Assembly (NCBI RefSeq): GCF_019426345.1
Contig: NZ_JAHLLW010000010.1
Location: 103,583-167,582, forward strand
DNA from: Marinomonas lutimaris
GTDB lineage: Bacteria; Pseudomonadota; Gammaproteobacteria; Pseudomonadales; Marinomonadaceae
Direction of reading: 5' to 3'
Length of the DNA stretch: 64,000 bases
The translations under genes were made by a program, and so were the position numbers. The notes under the pieces were generated by a model, which did no database searches, was not told the origin of the DNA, and was given only the letters and a program-made list of their open reading frames with translations. Shown here piece after piece: positions 29,352-37,641 of this stretch (position 1 is its first letter; each line of letters opens with the position of its first letter).

Positions 29352-31808
29352 GTGACAACCAAAAAACGGATATTCAAGCGATTCTCTATCAGAATTCTTG
29401 TTGCCAATATGTTTCTTCTGGCAATCGTCATTACCGCAGGTATTGCTATTTCTCTGCAATACAACGCCAGTAAGAGAATGGCTGTCGATCACATGCTGTC
29501 AAGTATGAATCTACTTTCTGATCACATGAGCGACAGTGTTTATAGCCTAGACAGCGATGCCAAACAAACAGTCAATCTGCTTGCAGAGCTAATCAATTCT
29601 GATTTATCAAACACCAGCATCGAACGTAAAAGCAGTCTATTTGCTCAATTTCTACAAAAGCGTCCCCAGCTATACAGCGTCTATATTGGTGATAAGCAAG
29701 AAAACTTTTTTCAGCTCATTAACCTAGACTCAGCCAAAGACACAAGACAACGAATGGGGGCACAAGCGGATGATCGTTGGGCTGCGGTAGATATTTCTGG
29801 GAGTGGCGAAAAGCGTTTACGCATTACCTATTATTACTCCAGTACCTTTCGCCTTAATCACCAACAAACAGAGAAGAGTAGTTTCTCCCCTACAGAGAGA
29901 CCATGGTTTGCGGCATCAGAACAAAATAATATCTATACAACTCAACCCTATCTTTTTCAGCACTTACAAGTTTCTGGACAAACCTACGCAAAGAGAATCC
30001 GCAACACAGATCAAGTAATAGGCTTAGATATCCTCTTATCGTCTTTATCAGATCAACTTACTTTGTCTTCATCGAAACTTATAAATGGTCAGGAGCAAGC
30101 CTTTTTATTCAACCAAAATGGCAAAATCATTGCCTCAAATCTAACGAATAGCGACTCAGACGCATCGTCGTCTCATCAATACATTCAAGATTACCTTGGC
30201 ATAGAGTCAAAAAAATTAATCGACATTGCCAACACCCCAAACGCAAAACAGCCAACTCTTATCGAAAAAGAAGAGAGTCGCCGATACTATGCATTTATCA
30301 CTGCCATCGGCAGCGACATACTTAATCAACAATACATCACCGTCACCCTACCAAAAGACGTGTTATTTCAACAAGCAACCAAAGAAGCGCTTCACTCAAC
30401 ATTATTAAATGCTTTGGTAATGATCATATTATTGCCAATTATCTGGCTTTTCAGTGCGCCCATAGTGCGCCCTATTAGACAATTACAACTTGAAACAGAG
30501 AAAATCAAACAACGCCAATTTGATGATGTAGTCTTCACAGACTCGCACATTAAAGAGATATGGCAACTCTCTAACTCCTTTATATCCATGTCTCAAGATA
30601 TTAAGCAGCATGAAGCCAACCAGAAAGAATTTATGGAGGCATTAATCCGCCTTATCGCAACCGCTATAGATGACAAATCGGCGCACACAGGTGGTCATTG
30701 CTATCGGGTTCCAGAACTTGGTCTGATGATCTCCGACGCCTTAGAAAAAACAGAAGATGGCCCTTATAAAAACTTCCAATTTGCCAATGACAACGAACGT
30801 CTAGAGTTTCGCATTGCTGCTTGGTTACACGACTGTGGCAAAATCACCATGCCAGAACACATCATAGACAAAGGCTCCAAGCTGGAATGTATTTATAATC
30901 GTATTCATGAGATTCGCATGCGATTTGAAGTCTTATGGCGTGATGCAGAAATAGATTACTTACGTGCCGTGTACATTGAAAAACAAAACCCAACCGTCGC
31001 TTTAACAACATGGCAGGAAAACCAAACAAGGCTTCAAGAAGAATTTGCTTTCGTAGCCAAAGCCAACGTTGGCAGTGAATTTATGAGCGAACAAGACCGG
31101 GAAAGAATCAAAGCCATTAGCGCACAAGAATGGACTCGAAATTTTAATAATCGCTTAGGATTATCTCCTGCAGAAGAAATGATGCTTGCCAAGCAAGAAC
31201 AAGATAACAAGCTAGACAGCGACCAACCTACCACCATAGAAACACTACTGTCAGATAAACCTGAACATATCATTCCACGACATAAAAATATCAAGTTTGA
31301 CGCATCTTTAGGCATAAAGATGACAATACCGGAACATCAATATAACCAAGGTGAAATCTACAATCTCACTATAAAAAGAGGCACGCTCACCGAAGAAGAT
31401 AGGTTTAAAATCAATGAACATATGATCAGCACAATTACCATGCTAGATAGCCTGCCATTTCCGCCAGAACTCAGCCGAGTACCTCGTTACGCTTCAACTC
31501 ACCACGAAAGAATGGACGGCCAAGGCTATCCACGAAAACTCAATGCAGAACAACTTAGTATACCCGACAGAATACTCATGATCGCCGATGTATTCGAAGC
31601 GCTTACCGCCGCAGATCGACCTTATAAAAAGGCCAAACCAATCAGTATCGCCATCGACATCATGTTTAACATGTGCAAAGAAGGACACCTTGATCTACAG
31701 CTATTCCGCTTCTTTCTCACCAGTGGCACTTACTTAAAATACGCCGAGAAATTTTTACCAAAAGAGCAGATAGATACCGTTAATATCCAACCTTATCTAG
31801 AAGAATAA
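29352..31808 (+). CDS. Membrane HD-GYP phosphodiesterase-like protein with Cache sensor
   Basis: 818 residues from a GTG start with AAGGAAG upstream. TM1 about 12-32, an extracytoplasmic Cache-like region about 35-345, TM2 about 348-370, HAMP about 370-425, then an HD-GYP domain. The catalytic motifs are there: HTGGH (about 450), AAWLHDCGK (about 493) and HHERMDGQGYP (about 716). HD-GYP proteins hydrolyse cyclic di-GMP. The spacing between HDCGK and HHExxDG is near 220 residues, whereas standard HD-GYP domains have about 60, so about 150 residues are inserted (about 515-685). No REC domain. Monocistronic; a signal-controlled c-di-GMP turnover enzyme is the best guess. Confidence 0.85.
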   Translation: MTTKKRIFKRFSIRILVANMFLLAIVITAGIAISLQYNASKRMAVDHMLSSMNLLSDHMSDSVYSLDSDAKQTVNLLAELINSDLSNTSIERKSSLFAQFLQKRPQLYSVYIGDKQENFFQLINLDSAKDTRQRMGAQADDRWAAVDISGSGEKRLRITYYYSSTFRLNHQQTEKSSFSPTERPWFAASEQNNIYTTQPYLFQHLQVSGQTYAKRIRNTDQVIGLDILLSSLSDQLTLSSSKLINGQEQAFLFNQNGKIIASNLTNSDSDASSSHQYIQDYLGIESKKLIDIANTPNAKQPTLIEKEESRRYYAFITAIGSDILNQQYITVTLPKDVLFQQATKEALHSTLLNALVMIILLPIIWLFSAPIVRPIRQLQLETEKIKQRQFDDVVFTDSHIKEIWQLSNSFISMSQDIKQHEANQKEFMEALIRLIATAIDDKSAHTGGHCYRVPELGLMISDALEKTEDGPYKNFQFANDNERLEFRIAAWLHDCGKITMPEHIIDKGSKLECIYNRIHEIRMRFEVLWRDAEIDYLRAVYIEKQNPTVALTTWQENQTRLQEEFAFVAKANVGSEFMSEQDRERIKAISAQEWTRNFNNRLGLSPAEEMMLAKQEQDNKLDSDQPTTIETLLSDKPEHIIPRHKNIKFDASLGIKMTIPEHQYNQGEIYNLTIKRGTLTEEDRFKINEHMISTITMLDSLPFPPELSRVPRYASTHHERMDGQGYPRKLNAEQLSIPDRILMIADVFEALTAADRPYKKAKPISIAIDIMFNMCKEGHLDLQLFRFFLTSGTYLKYAEKFLPKEQIDTVNIQPYLEE

Positions 31809-31840
31809 ATAGAAGAACGCTGTCCTCTTGCGCCACTTCG

Positions 31841-31864
31841 CTATATAACGCAATATATAACGCA
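31841..31864. promoter_or_regulatory. ModE box upstream of modA
   Basis: CGCTATATA and TATATAACG form a near-perfect palindrome with a 6-base centre (acgcaa), matching the ModE consensus of two TATATA halves six bases apart. It lies 45 bases before the modA start. With modE encoded 3 kb away, it very likely mediates molybdate repression of modABC. Confidence 0.88.
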
Positions 31865-31908
31865 TCAATATAAATCCTATTCTCAAGCAATGTTATAAGG
31901 GTAAAGCC

Positions 31909-32667
31909 ATGCGATTATTCAATTCACTAAGCATCATACTATTAAGTTTCTTGATGCTTAGCCCTTCAAGCTATGCCGAAGAAGTCCATGCCGCCGTCGC
32001 ATCAAATTTTACTACTCCTATGAAAGACATCGCCAAACAATACGAGGAAGAATCTGGCAACAAAGTGATTTTATCCTTCGGTTCCTCTGGTAAATTCTTT
32101 GCTCAAATCCAAAACGGCGCACCTTTTGATGTCTTTCTATCCGCTGATCAAAACAAACCCGACGCCTTAGAAAAAGCAGGCGCCATAATCCCAAACAGTC
32201 GCTTCACCTATGCCATTGGCGCCTTGGCTTTGTGGTCGTCTAAAGCCGATTTCATCGACAACAATAACGCTCGTTTAAAAAGCGGAGATTTCAATAAACT
32301 GGCCTTAGCCAACCCAAAACTGGCGCCTTATGGTGTGGCAGCAATGGAAGTATTAAAAGGTTTAGGAGTTACAGAAAAGACACGATCAAAATGGGTAATG
32401 GGCGAAAACATCTCGCAAACCTATCAATTTGTCAGCACGGGGAATACCGACTTAGGATTCGTTGCTCTGTCACAAATAATGAGCAAAGGACACATTAAAT
32501 CAGGCTCAAGCTGGATTATTCCCTCGGATCAATACAGCCCAATACGCCAAGATGCCGTGTTATTAAAAAAAGCTGAAAATAGCGCCGCAGCAAAAGGCCT
32601 GATTGACTATCTACGCAGCGACACAGCCCGTAACATCATCCATTCATACGGTTATAAAACGGAATAA
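31909..32667 (+). CDS. modA: Molybdate ABC transporter periplasmic binding protein
   Basis: 252 residues. A signal peptide (about 1-23, ending SSYAEE) is followed by a ModA body with [12 protein letters not shown], the oxyanion-binding segment [19 protein letters not shown] (split here as [10 protein letters not shown] and [13 protein letters not shown]) and the conserved [16 protein letters not shown]. It captures molybdate (or tungstate) in the periplasm. First gene of modABC, under a ModE box; modB begins 8 bases after the stop. Confidence 0.95.
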   Translation: MRLFNSLSIILLSFLMLSPSSYAEEVHAAVASNFTTPMKDIAKQYEEESGNKVILSFGSSGKFFAQIQNGAPFDVFLSADQNKPDALEKAGAIIPNSRFTYAIGALALWSSKADFIDNNNARLKSGDFNKLALANPKLAPYGVAAMEVLKGLGVTEKTRSKWVMGENISQTYQFVSTGNTDLGFVALSQIMSKGHIKSGSSWIIPSDQYSPIRQDAVLLKKAENSAAAKGLIDYLRSDTARNIIHSYGYKTE

Positions 32668-32675
32668 CAGCCAAT

Positions 32676-33359
32676 ATGCTTTCTGCGTCAGACTTAGAAG
32701 CCATTTGGCTAACCTTTAAAGTAGCGACAACTGTTACTGTTATTTTACTGCTCATTGGAACCCCCATCGCTTGGTGGCTGGCACGAACCCGCTCCCGCCT
32801 AAAAGGGCCAATCAGCGCCATCGTTGCCCTACCGCTTGTGCTTCCGCCCACCGTATTAGGTTTTTATCTACTGATCGCCATGGGTCCCAATGGTTTTATT
32901 GGTCAATTGACCCAAGAATTAGGTATAGGAACACTGCCCTTTACCTTTTGGGGATTAATCGTGGCGTCAGTATTTTATTCTCTACCTTTTGTCGTGCAAC
33001 CCATACAAAACGCCATTGAAGCCATTGGTGAGCGACCATTAGAAGTGGCCGCCACCTTGCGAGCAGGAAGCTGGGATCGATTTTTCACTGTAGTTTTACC
33101 ATTAGCGAAACCCGGCTTTATTACGGCTGCTATTTTAGGCTTTACGCACACGGTCGGCGAATTTGGCGTTGTCTTAATGATAGGCGGCAACATTCCCGGA
33201 CAAACTCGCGTAGTATCCGTGCAAATTTATGACCATGTTGAAGCATTGGAATACGACCAAGCTCACAAACTCGCCGCCATCATGATCATCTTTTCTTTTG
33301 TGGTGTTGCTCAGCCTTTATAGCTTCCAACGAAAAAACACCCTGTGGGGAGCTAAATAG
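32676..33359 (+). CDS. modB: Molybdate ABC transporter permease
   Basis: 227 residues, five or six transmembrane segments, with the permease signature [22 protein letters not shown] (a coupling loop near residue 125-146) and [17 protein letters not shown]. It forms the molybdate channel as a homodimer. It is separated by two bases from modC. The ribosome-binding site before its ATG is weak, suggesting translation partly coupled to modA. Confidence 0.95.
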   Translation: MLSASDLEAIWLTFKVATTVTVILLLIGTPIAWWLARTRSRLKGPISAIVALPLVLPPTVLGFYLLIAMGPNGFIGQLTQELGIGTLPFTFWGLIVASVFYSLPFVVQPIQNAIEAIGERPLEVAATLRAGSWDRFFTVVLPLAKPGFITAAILGFTHTVGEFGVVLMIGGNIPGQTRVVSVQIYDHVEALEYDQAHKLAAIMIIFSFVVLLSLYSFQRKNTLWGAK

Positions 33360-33361
33360 CC

Positions 33362-34474
33362 ATGCCAACCAACAAGATCGTAGTGGAAAATACAGAACAA
33401 GGCCTACACGCCAAATTTCACTTACAGCATCCACAATCCCACTTTGCTTTAAATGTCGATCTCACGCTGCCAGACAGCGGCGTCACCGCTATCTTCGGGC
33501 AATCAGGCTCAGGGAAAACGACCCTATTGCGCTGTATTGCAGGTCTAGAGCGAGCACAGCAAGGGCATTTTGTGATGAAAGGCGAAACATGGCAAAACGA
33601 TAATTTTTTCCTACCGACACACAAACGGCCATTAGGCTATGTGTTTCAAGAACCTAGCCTCTTTCCCCATTTAACCGCAAAAGGCAATTTAGATTACGCC
33701 ATTAAACGCAGCGGCATTCCCTTACCTGCTGGTTTATATGACCAAGTCATCGACTTAATGGGCATTGAATCCATACTAAAGAATAATTCGCAGCAGCTTT
33801 CAGGCGGTGAAAAACAACGTATTGCCATCGCGCGCGCCTTATTGATTCAACCCAAATTATTGCTTATGGATGAACCCTTAGCCTCACTGGATAATGCGAG
33901 AAAACAAGAGATATTGCCGTATCTCGAAAAGCTGAAGTCCACACTCAACACGCCCATTTTGTATGTCAGTCATTCAGTCGAAGAAGTGATGCGCCTAGCG
34001 GATCATGTTGTACTGATGGAAGATGGCGAAGTCGCCACTCAAGGACAGGTAGAAGAGGTTTTCTCACAACTAACATCACCATTGCTGTTCAATAATGACA
34101 CAGGTGTCATCTGGCAAGGCCAGATTGTCCAACAAGATGAAAAGTGGCACTTATCAAAAGTCTCTTGTGCTGGCAGTGACTTATGGATTCGTAACAACGG
34201 CGACAGTCTTGGTCAGCAGGTTCGAGTCAGAATACTCGCCACCGATGTGAGTCTAACGCTAACTTGCTATGAAGATTCCAGCATATTGAATCGACTGCTA
34301 GTCAGTGTGATCGACATTATTCCCGACCAAGACCCAGCCATGGCGTTAGTCCGCTTACAGACAGAGCAAAACACACTCATTGCGAGGCTGACCTATCGAT
34401 CCGTTGATCACTTAGCCTTGGAGGAAGGAAAGAGACTATGGGCGCAAATTAAAAGCGTGGCGCTGGTCAGATAA
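33362..34474 (+). CDS. modC: Molybdate ABC transporter ATPase
   Basis: 370 residues: ABC ATPase (about 30-240) with Walker A GQSGSGKTT, signature LSGGEKQRIAIARAL, Walker B LLMDEPLASLDN and a switch His in YVSHSVEEV, followed by a C-terminal TOBE/Mop-like region (about 310-368) that binds molybdate for feedback. It energises molybdate import. Its stop lies inside the hairpin shared with convergent modE. Confidence 0.95.
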   Translation: MPTNKIVVENTEQGLHAKFHLQHPQSHFALNVDLTLPDSGVTAIFGQSGSGKTTLLRCIAGLERAQQGHFVMKGETWQNDNFFLPTHKRPLGYVFQEPSLFPHLTAKGNLDYAIKRSGIPLPAGLYDQVIDLMGIESILKNNSQQLSGGEKQRIAIARALLIQPKLLLMDEPLASLDNARKQEILPYLEKLKSTLNTPILYVSHSVEEVMRLADHVVLMEDGEVATQGQVEEVFSQLTSPLLFNNDTGVIWQGQIVQQDEKWHLSKVSCAGSDLWIRNNGDSLGQQVRVRILATDVSLTLTCYEDSSILNRLLVSVIDIIPDQDPAMALVRLQTEQNTLIARLTYRSVDHLALEEGKRLWAQIKSVALVR

Positions 34475-34491
34475 CTGCACCAGCGTCACGC
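34455..34491. terminator. Bidirectional hairpin between modC and modE
   Basis: A 13-bp stem (34455-34467 with 34479-34491, one G-T wobble) with an 11-base loop spans the modC stop codon. It sits between convergent genes only 11 bases apart, so it must serve both. Confidence 0.7.
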
Positions 34492-35298
34492 GTCTTTCAG
34501 TAGAATAACGCTTGGCGCTTTGAACAAGGCGCAGGCTGCTTGCCCTACTTCCAGCTCTAGCTCTAGTGCGCTTATATTCGTGATAACAGCAGACACAGAC
34601 TTGCCACCACCAATATCTAATGTCACATCCGTATTCACCGCACCTGGCAACAAACGAGAAATCGTACCGACCAACTTATTTCGAGCGCTGGTGACTACCT
34701 TGGTATTCGTACTTAAAATCACCGAAGACGCCTTAATCAAAGCCACCACATCGCTGTTCTTCTCTAACCCAAGCTGCTCAACGCTTTCCTGAGTGATCAT
34801 CGCAATAATGGATTGATCAGTGCCAATATCCAACTCAACCTCAGTATTCACAGTACCAAGAGTAATATTGCTAACCGTGCCTCTAAATTGATTTCTTGCA
34901 CTGGTTTTCACACTCTCGCTCCTCATAAAACTCGCCACATCATTTAAGTTATGCAGTTTATCGCCTAAGCGTTCAATGAATTTCTGATGCTCATCCTGCA
35001 AAGCTTGGAAACCTGAAATCACCTTGTGGCCCAACTCGGTCAACAGCGTTCCGCCGCCTTGCGCACCGCCCGTAGAGCGAACAACTAAAGGCTGAGCCGA
35101 CATATTATTCATCGCATCAATACGATCCCAAGCGGTTTTATAACTTATTCCTACTTGCTTCGCCGCCTTAGAAATAGAGCCACACGTATCAATCGCCGCC
35201 AACAACTCAATCTGCGCCGACGCAAAAGGTTTATGCTGCTCGGTTAACAGGAAAACCTCCCCCTTTAACCCAGCCAATGCTGTTTTTGTATTATCCAT
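34486..35298 (-). CDS. modE: Molybdate-responsive regulator ModE
   Basis: 270 residues: N-terminal winged helix (about 20-85; CGSISKAAKQVGISYKTAWD) and two consecutive Mop/TOBE domains (about 130-195 and 200-268), each beginning TSARN, which bind molybdate. It represses modABC through the ModE box upstream of modA and may activate molybdoenzyme genes elsewhere. It is full length. A second, broken copy of its first 15 codons is at 37306-37350. Confidence 0.95.
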   Translation of the reverse strand: MDNTKTALAGLKGEVFLLTEQHKPFASAQIELLAAIDTCGSISKAAKQVGISYKTAWDRIDAMNNMSAQPLVVRSTGGAQGGGTLLTELGHKVISGFQALQDEHQKFIERLGDKLHNLNDVASFMRSESVKTSARNQFRGTVSNITLGTVNTEVELDIGTDQSIIAMITQESVEQLGLEKNSDVVALIKASSVILSTNTKVVTSARNKLVGTISRLLPGAVNTDVTLDIGGGKSVSAVITNISALELELEVGQAACALFKAPSVILLKDA

Positions 35299-35367
35299 GG
35301 AGTGCTCTCTTAGAAATAATAGCCAATTGTGCCCGTCAGTTTAAAGATATGCAGTCATTGCTGAACA

Positions 35368-36318
35368 CTAGGATTTACCATTTTTTGGGCTTGCCAGCTT
35401 CTGCCACTCATCTAGTACTGCCTCTAACTTAAATAGCTGGGCTGCGTGTTTGTCTTGATTTTCAGCCAACTTAGCAATGTTTTGCAGTTTCCAACGTATG
35501 GCTGGTAATTCTGCTACTTCTGGAAAATCAAACAATGACCAATCAGGATTTCCTTGCTTAAAAGACAATAGAAATGCGCGATCTTGCAGTGTGAAGTGTG
35601 TTTGTAGAGCCATCAACATAGCGGGCCTTACAGAAACCAAATCTTCAAGATCAACAGTTTTAAAAGTCATCCCATCAAACTCTTTGTAAAATGTCTCATC
35701 AAGCGACTGCCAATTAGGCGCCATCACTTCACTTATGGGCCTTGGGTGACTTAAAACATAAGTAAGAAATCCTACGAAGATTTCCCGAGAAATACCGCCC
35801 TCTTCAAGTAACATACGGACATCAAATAAATCTCGAGGATGCTGACGATCCATTGCTGCACATAGCTTACCGCCATAAAGATCCGGAATACTAACAACCT
35901 GCACCTCGGCATAACCAAACTCGTCTTCTACTGAAGGCTGAACGGACATTGTCTCAGGTTGATGTAATGTACCTCTCGCAACAGGAGAAACCTCAATTTT
36001 GATTGTTGCATTTGGGCTTGTTACTACAATCCGAAGCTCGTCTATCTTTTGATCTTGTAATACGGCACGAGTCAAAGGCTGAACATTGATTAAGTCTGTA
36101 ATCCGTTGTAGAGCCGCTCTTACATTTGCTAATGCTTCATCTCTAGGTTCAAGTGGGAGATAAGCCAAATCAATATCCACTGACAAGCGAGGAAAATTTC
36201 TCACAAATAAGTTAATAGCCGTACCGCCCTTAAGTGCAAATACCGGCTCTGTTGCTACCACTGGCAACATCCTAATAAGTAACGAAACCTGATTGTAATA
36301 CGGACTATCCCTATCCAT
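35368..36318 (-). CDS. abiEii: AbiEii-type nucleotidyltransferase toxin
   Basis: 316 residues starting at ATG 36318, which has AAGGAGAG at -6 to -13; a longer reading frame extends into the antitoxin gene but is not needed. The AbiEii/type IV nucleotidyltransferase motifs are visible: GGTAINLF at 31-38, the SVDIDLAY metal-binding Asp pair at 48 and 50, and KLCAAMDRQHPRDLFDV at 151-167. Family members transfer nucleotides to tRNA or similar targets and stop growth, causing abortive infection after phage attack. Four bases separate it from the antitoxin gene upstream, so the two are one operon. Confidence 0.85.
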   Translation of the reverse strand: MDRDSPYYNQVSLLIRMLPVVATEPVFALKGGTAINLFVRNFPRLSVDIDLAYLPLEPRDEALANVRAALQRITDLINVQPLTRAVLQDQKIDELRIVVTSPNATIKIEVSPVARGTLHQPETMSVQPSVEDEFGYAEVQVVSIPDLYGGKLCAAMDRQHPRDLFDVRMLLEEGGISREIFVGFLTYVLSHPRPISEVMAPNWQSLDETFYKEFDGMTFKTVDLEDLVSVRPAMLMALQTHFTLQDRAFLLSFKQGNPDWSLFDFPEVAELPAIRWKLQNIAKLAENQDKHAAQLFKLEAVLDEWQKLASPKNGKS

Positions 36319-36322
36319 TGCT

Positions 36323-37102
36323 CTACTCTCCTTTTTTGGTACTAAACGTTTCTGGCACTGTGATTTGATAAGCCTCATCAAACCGCCCGTTTTCTACAAC
36401 TTGTCGCTTACCAGAACCTAATTTGATCGTTTTTTCATCAATACGCTTAACCCACTGATGACCGTAATAATGGCTTAAAAACAAAAACACGCGATTCGTT
36501 TGAACCGAGCTACTACGCTCAAGAAGAGATTGCACCTTCCTCGGGCTAAGATTCACTAAACCTTGAAAAAGTTCTGCCGCATGCTCAAACGAAATTTGTT
36601 TGCCGATTGCATCAACAACTTCATAAGCTGCAAGCTCGGGACAACTGACTGGCAATTCTCTTCCTTTAACTATTACCGTCTTCAAGTCTCTATCAGGAAT
36701 GACTTCAAGTTTATGGTTACCACAGTAAAACCAATTCTGGTGTTGAAACTCACGAAACCATTTAGGTAGTGATTGCTTGTTTTTTACGCCGATCCAAACC
36801 TGTCCTTTGCTTAGCTGTAAGTAATGGCTTAGTCCTTGATGAGTCAAACTGCTCAAACCAGCAAGATGAACGGGAAAATGCAACTGCCCATCAATAGCTT
36901 GTATGGCATCAACCCAGCTAGGCTTGAGTTCATCCTTTCCATCAGGGCGATAATAAACACCAGAACACAACTTCTTCAGCCAACCACTCTGTGCATACTT
37001 CTGAGCTAAAGAGTAGCTAACGCCATTCTCAGTCAGCCATTGCTGAAGAACAAGCGCTCCAGGAGCTGTATGGGTAACAAGCCAGTTTATTTTAGATGAC
37101 AT
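36323..37102 (-). CDS. abiEi: AbiEi-type antitoxin
   Basis: 259 residues from ATG 37102; a GTG at 37108 could also start it. Two halves: an N-terminal winged-helix AbiEi_3_N domain (about 1-90, with the WL...GVYYRPD turn) and a C-terminal antitoxin domain (about 95-259). AbiEi proteins bind DNA upstream of their own gene and repress the operon, and they counter the toxin. A perfect palindrome at 37167-37185 is a good operator candidate. Upstream partner of the toxin gene. Confidence 0.85.
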   Translation of the reverse strand: MSSKINWLVTHTAPGALVLQQWLTENGVSYSLAQKYAQSGWLKKLCSGVYYRPDGKDELKPSWVDAIQAIDGQLHFPVHLAGLSSLTHQGLSHYLQLSKGQVWIGVKNKQSLPKWFREFQHQNWFYCGNHKLEVIPDRDLKTVIVKGRELPVSCPELAAYEVVDAIGKQISFEHAAELFQGLVNLSPRKVQSLLERSSSVQTNRVFLFLSHYYGHQWVKRIDEKTIKLGSGKRQVVENGRFDEAYQITVPETFSTKKGE

Positions 37103-37166
37103 TTTCACACTATAGGTATCAAAATAATCTTTATATCAAACCACATTGTTTACTATAAACCAAATA

Positions 37167-37185
37167 TTAATACTTAAAGTATTAA
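37167..37185. promoter_or_regulatory. Palindrome, candidate AbiEi operator
   Basis: TTAATACTT at 37167-37175, one central base, then AAGTATTAA at 37177-37185: a perfect 9+1+9 inverted repeat 65 bases upstream of abiEi. AbiEi antitoxins repress their own operon by binding such repeats, so this is the likely site (inference). Confidence 0.55.
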
Positions 37186-37305
37186 AATATACAACAAAAT
37201 AAACAAAACCAAAGACGTAAAATGTCTAATTTTGATATGAAATTATTGGTATATCAGTCGATATGAAAGTGAAGTCGATGATCACTGTTTGCATAACTTA
37301 CTGGA

Positions 37306-37350
37306 AAAACTCTCTTTTAACCCAGTCAACACCGTTTTCTTATTATCCAT
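37306..37350 (-). pseudogene. Broken second copy of the modE 5' end
   Basis: On the minus strand, bases 37350-37306 read M-D-N-K-K-T-V-L-T-G-L-K-E-S-F, close to the modE start M-D-N-T-K-T-A-L-A-G-L-K-G-E-V-F. Similarity at DNA level continues upstream of the start to about 37369. It then stops being homologous and meets a stop codon after another six codons. So only 15 modE codons survive here. It marks a recombination endpoint next to the AbiE genes. Confidence 0.75.
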
Positions 37351-37641
37351 GAACACTCGCTTGCAAATCAGTCTACCGATTCAGTAATTACGGCTCATTC
37401 ATAAAGTAATCAAAGCACATTATTCAAAATCATTTCCCCCCATTCAAGAAATGGTGTCACAATGAAAAAGGATCGTTTACACCCGCTGAACGATGAGGCA
37501 AATGGATATATCTGCGCTTGCCACAAACGTAGATCACTACAATTAATATATGTGCAGTGATGTAAGCACTATAGAAAGGTAGCGTTCAAGCAAACTTTCT
37601 TCTAGTTACAAGTATTGAAGTTATTTAGGGACACTAACGCT

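Larger units (their letters stand above)
37109..37641. other. Gene-free AT-rich stretch with AbiE promoter region and modE remnant
   Basis: About 530 very AT-rich bases between the divergent abiEi and nuclease/NTPase genes. It contains the palindrome at 37167-37185, a degenerate modE 5' fragment at 37306-37369 and the 5' region of the large gene (TTG at 37615, ATG at 37642). No integrase, transposase or tRNA fragment is visible. Confidence 0.6.
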
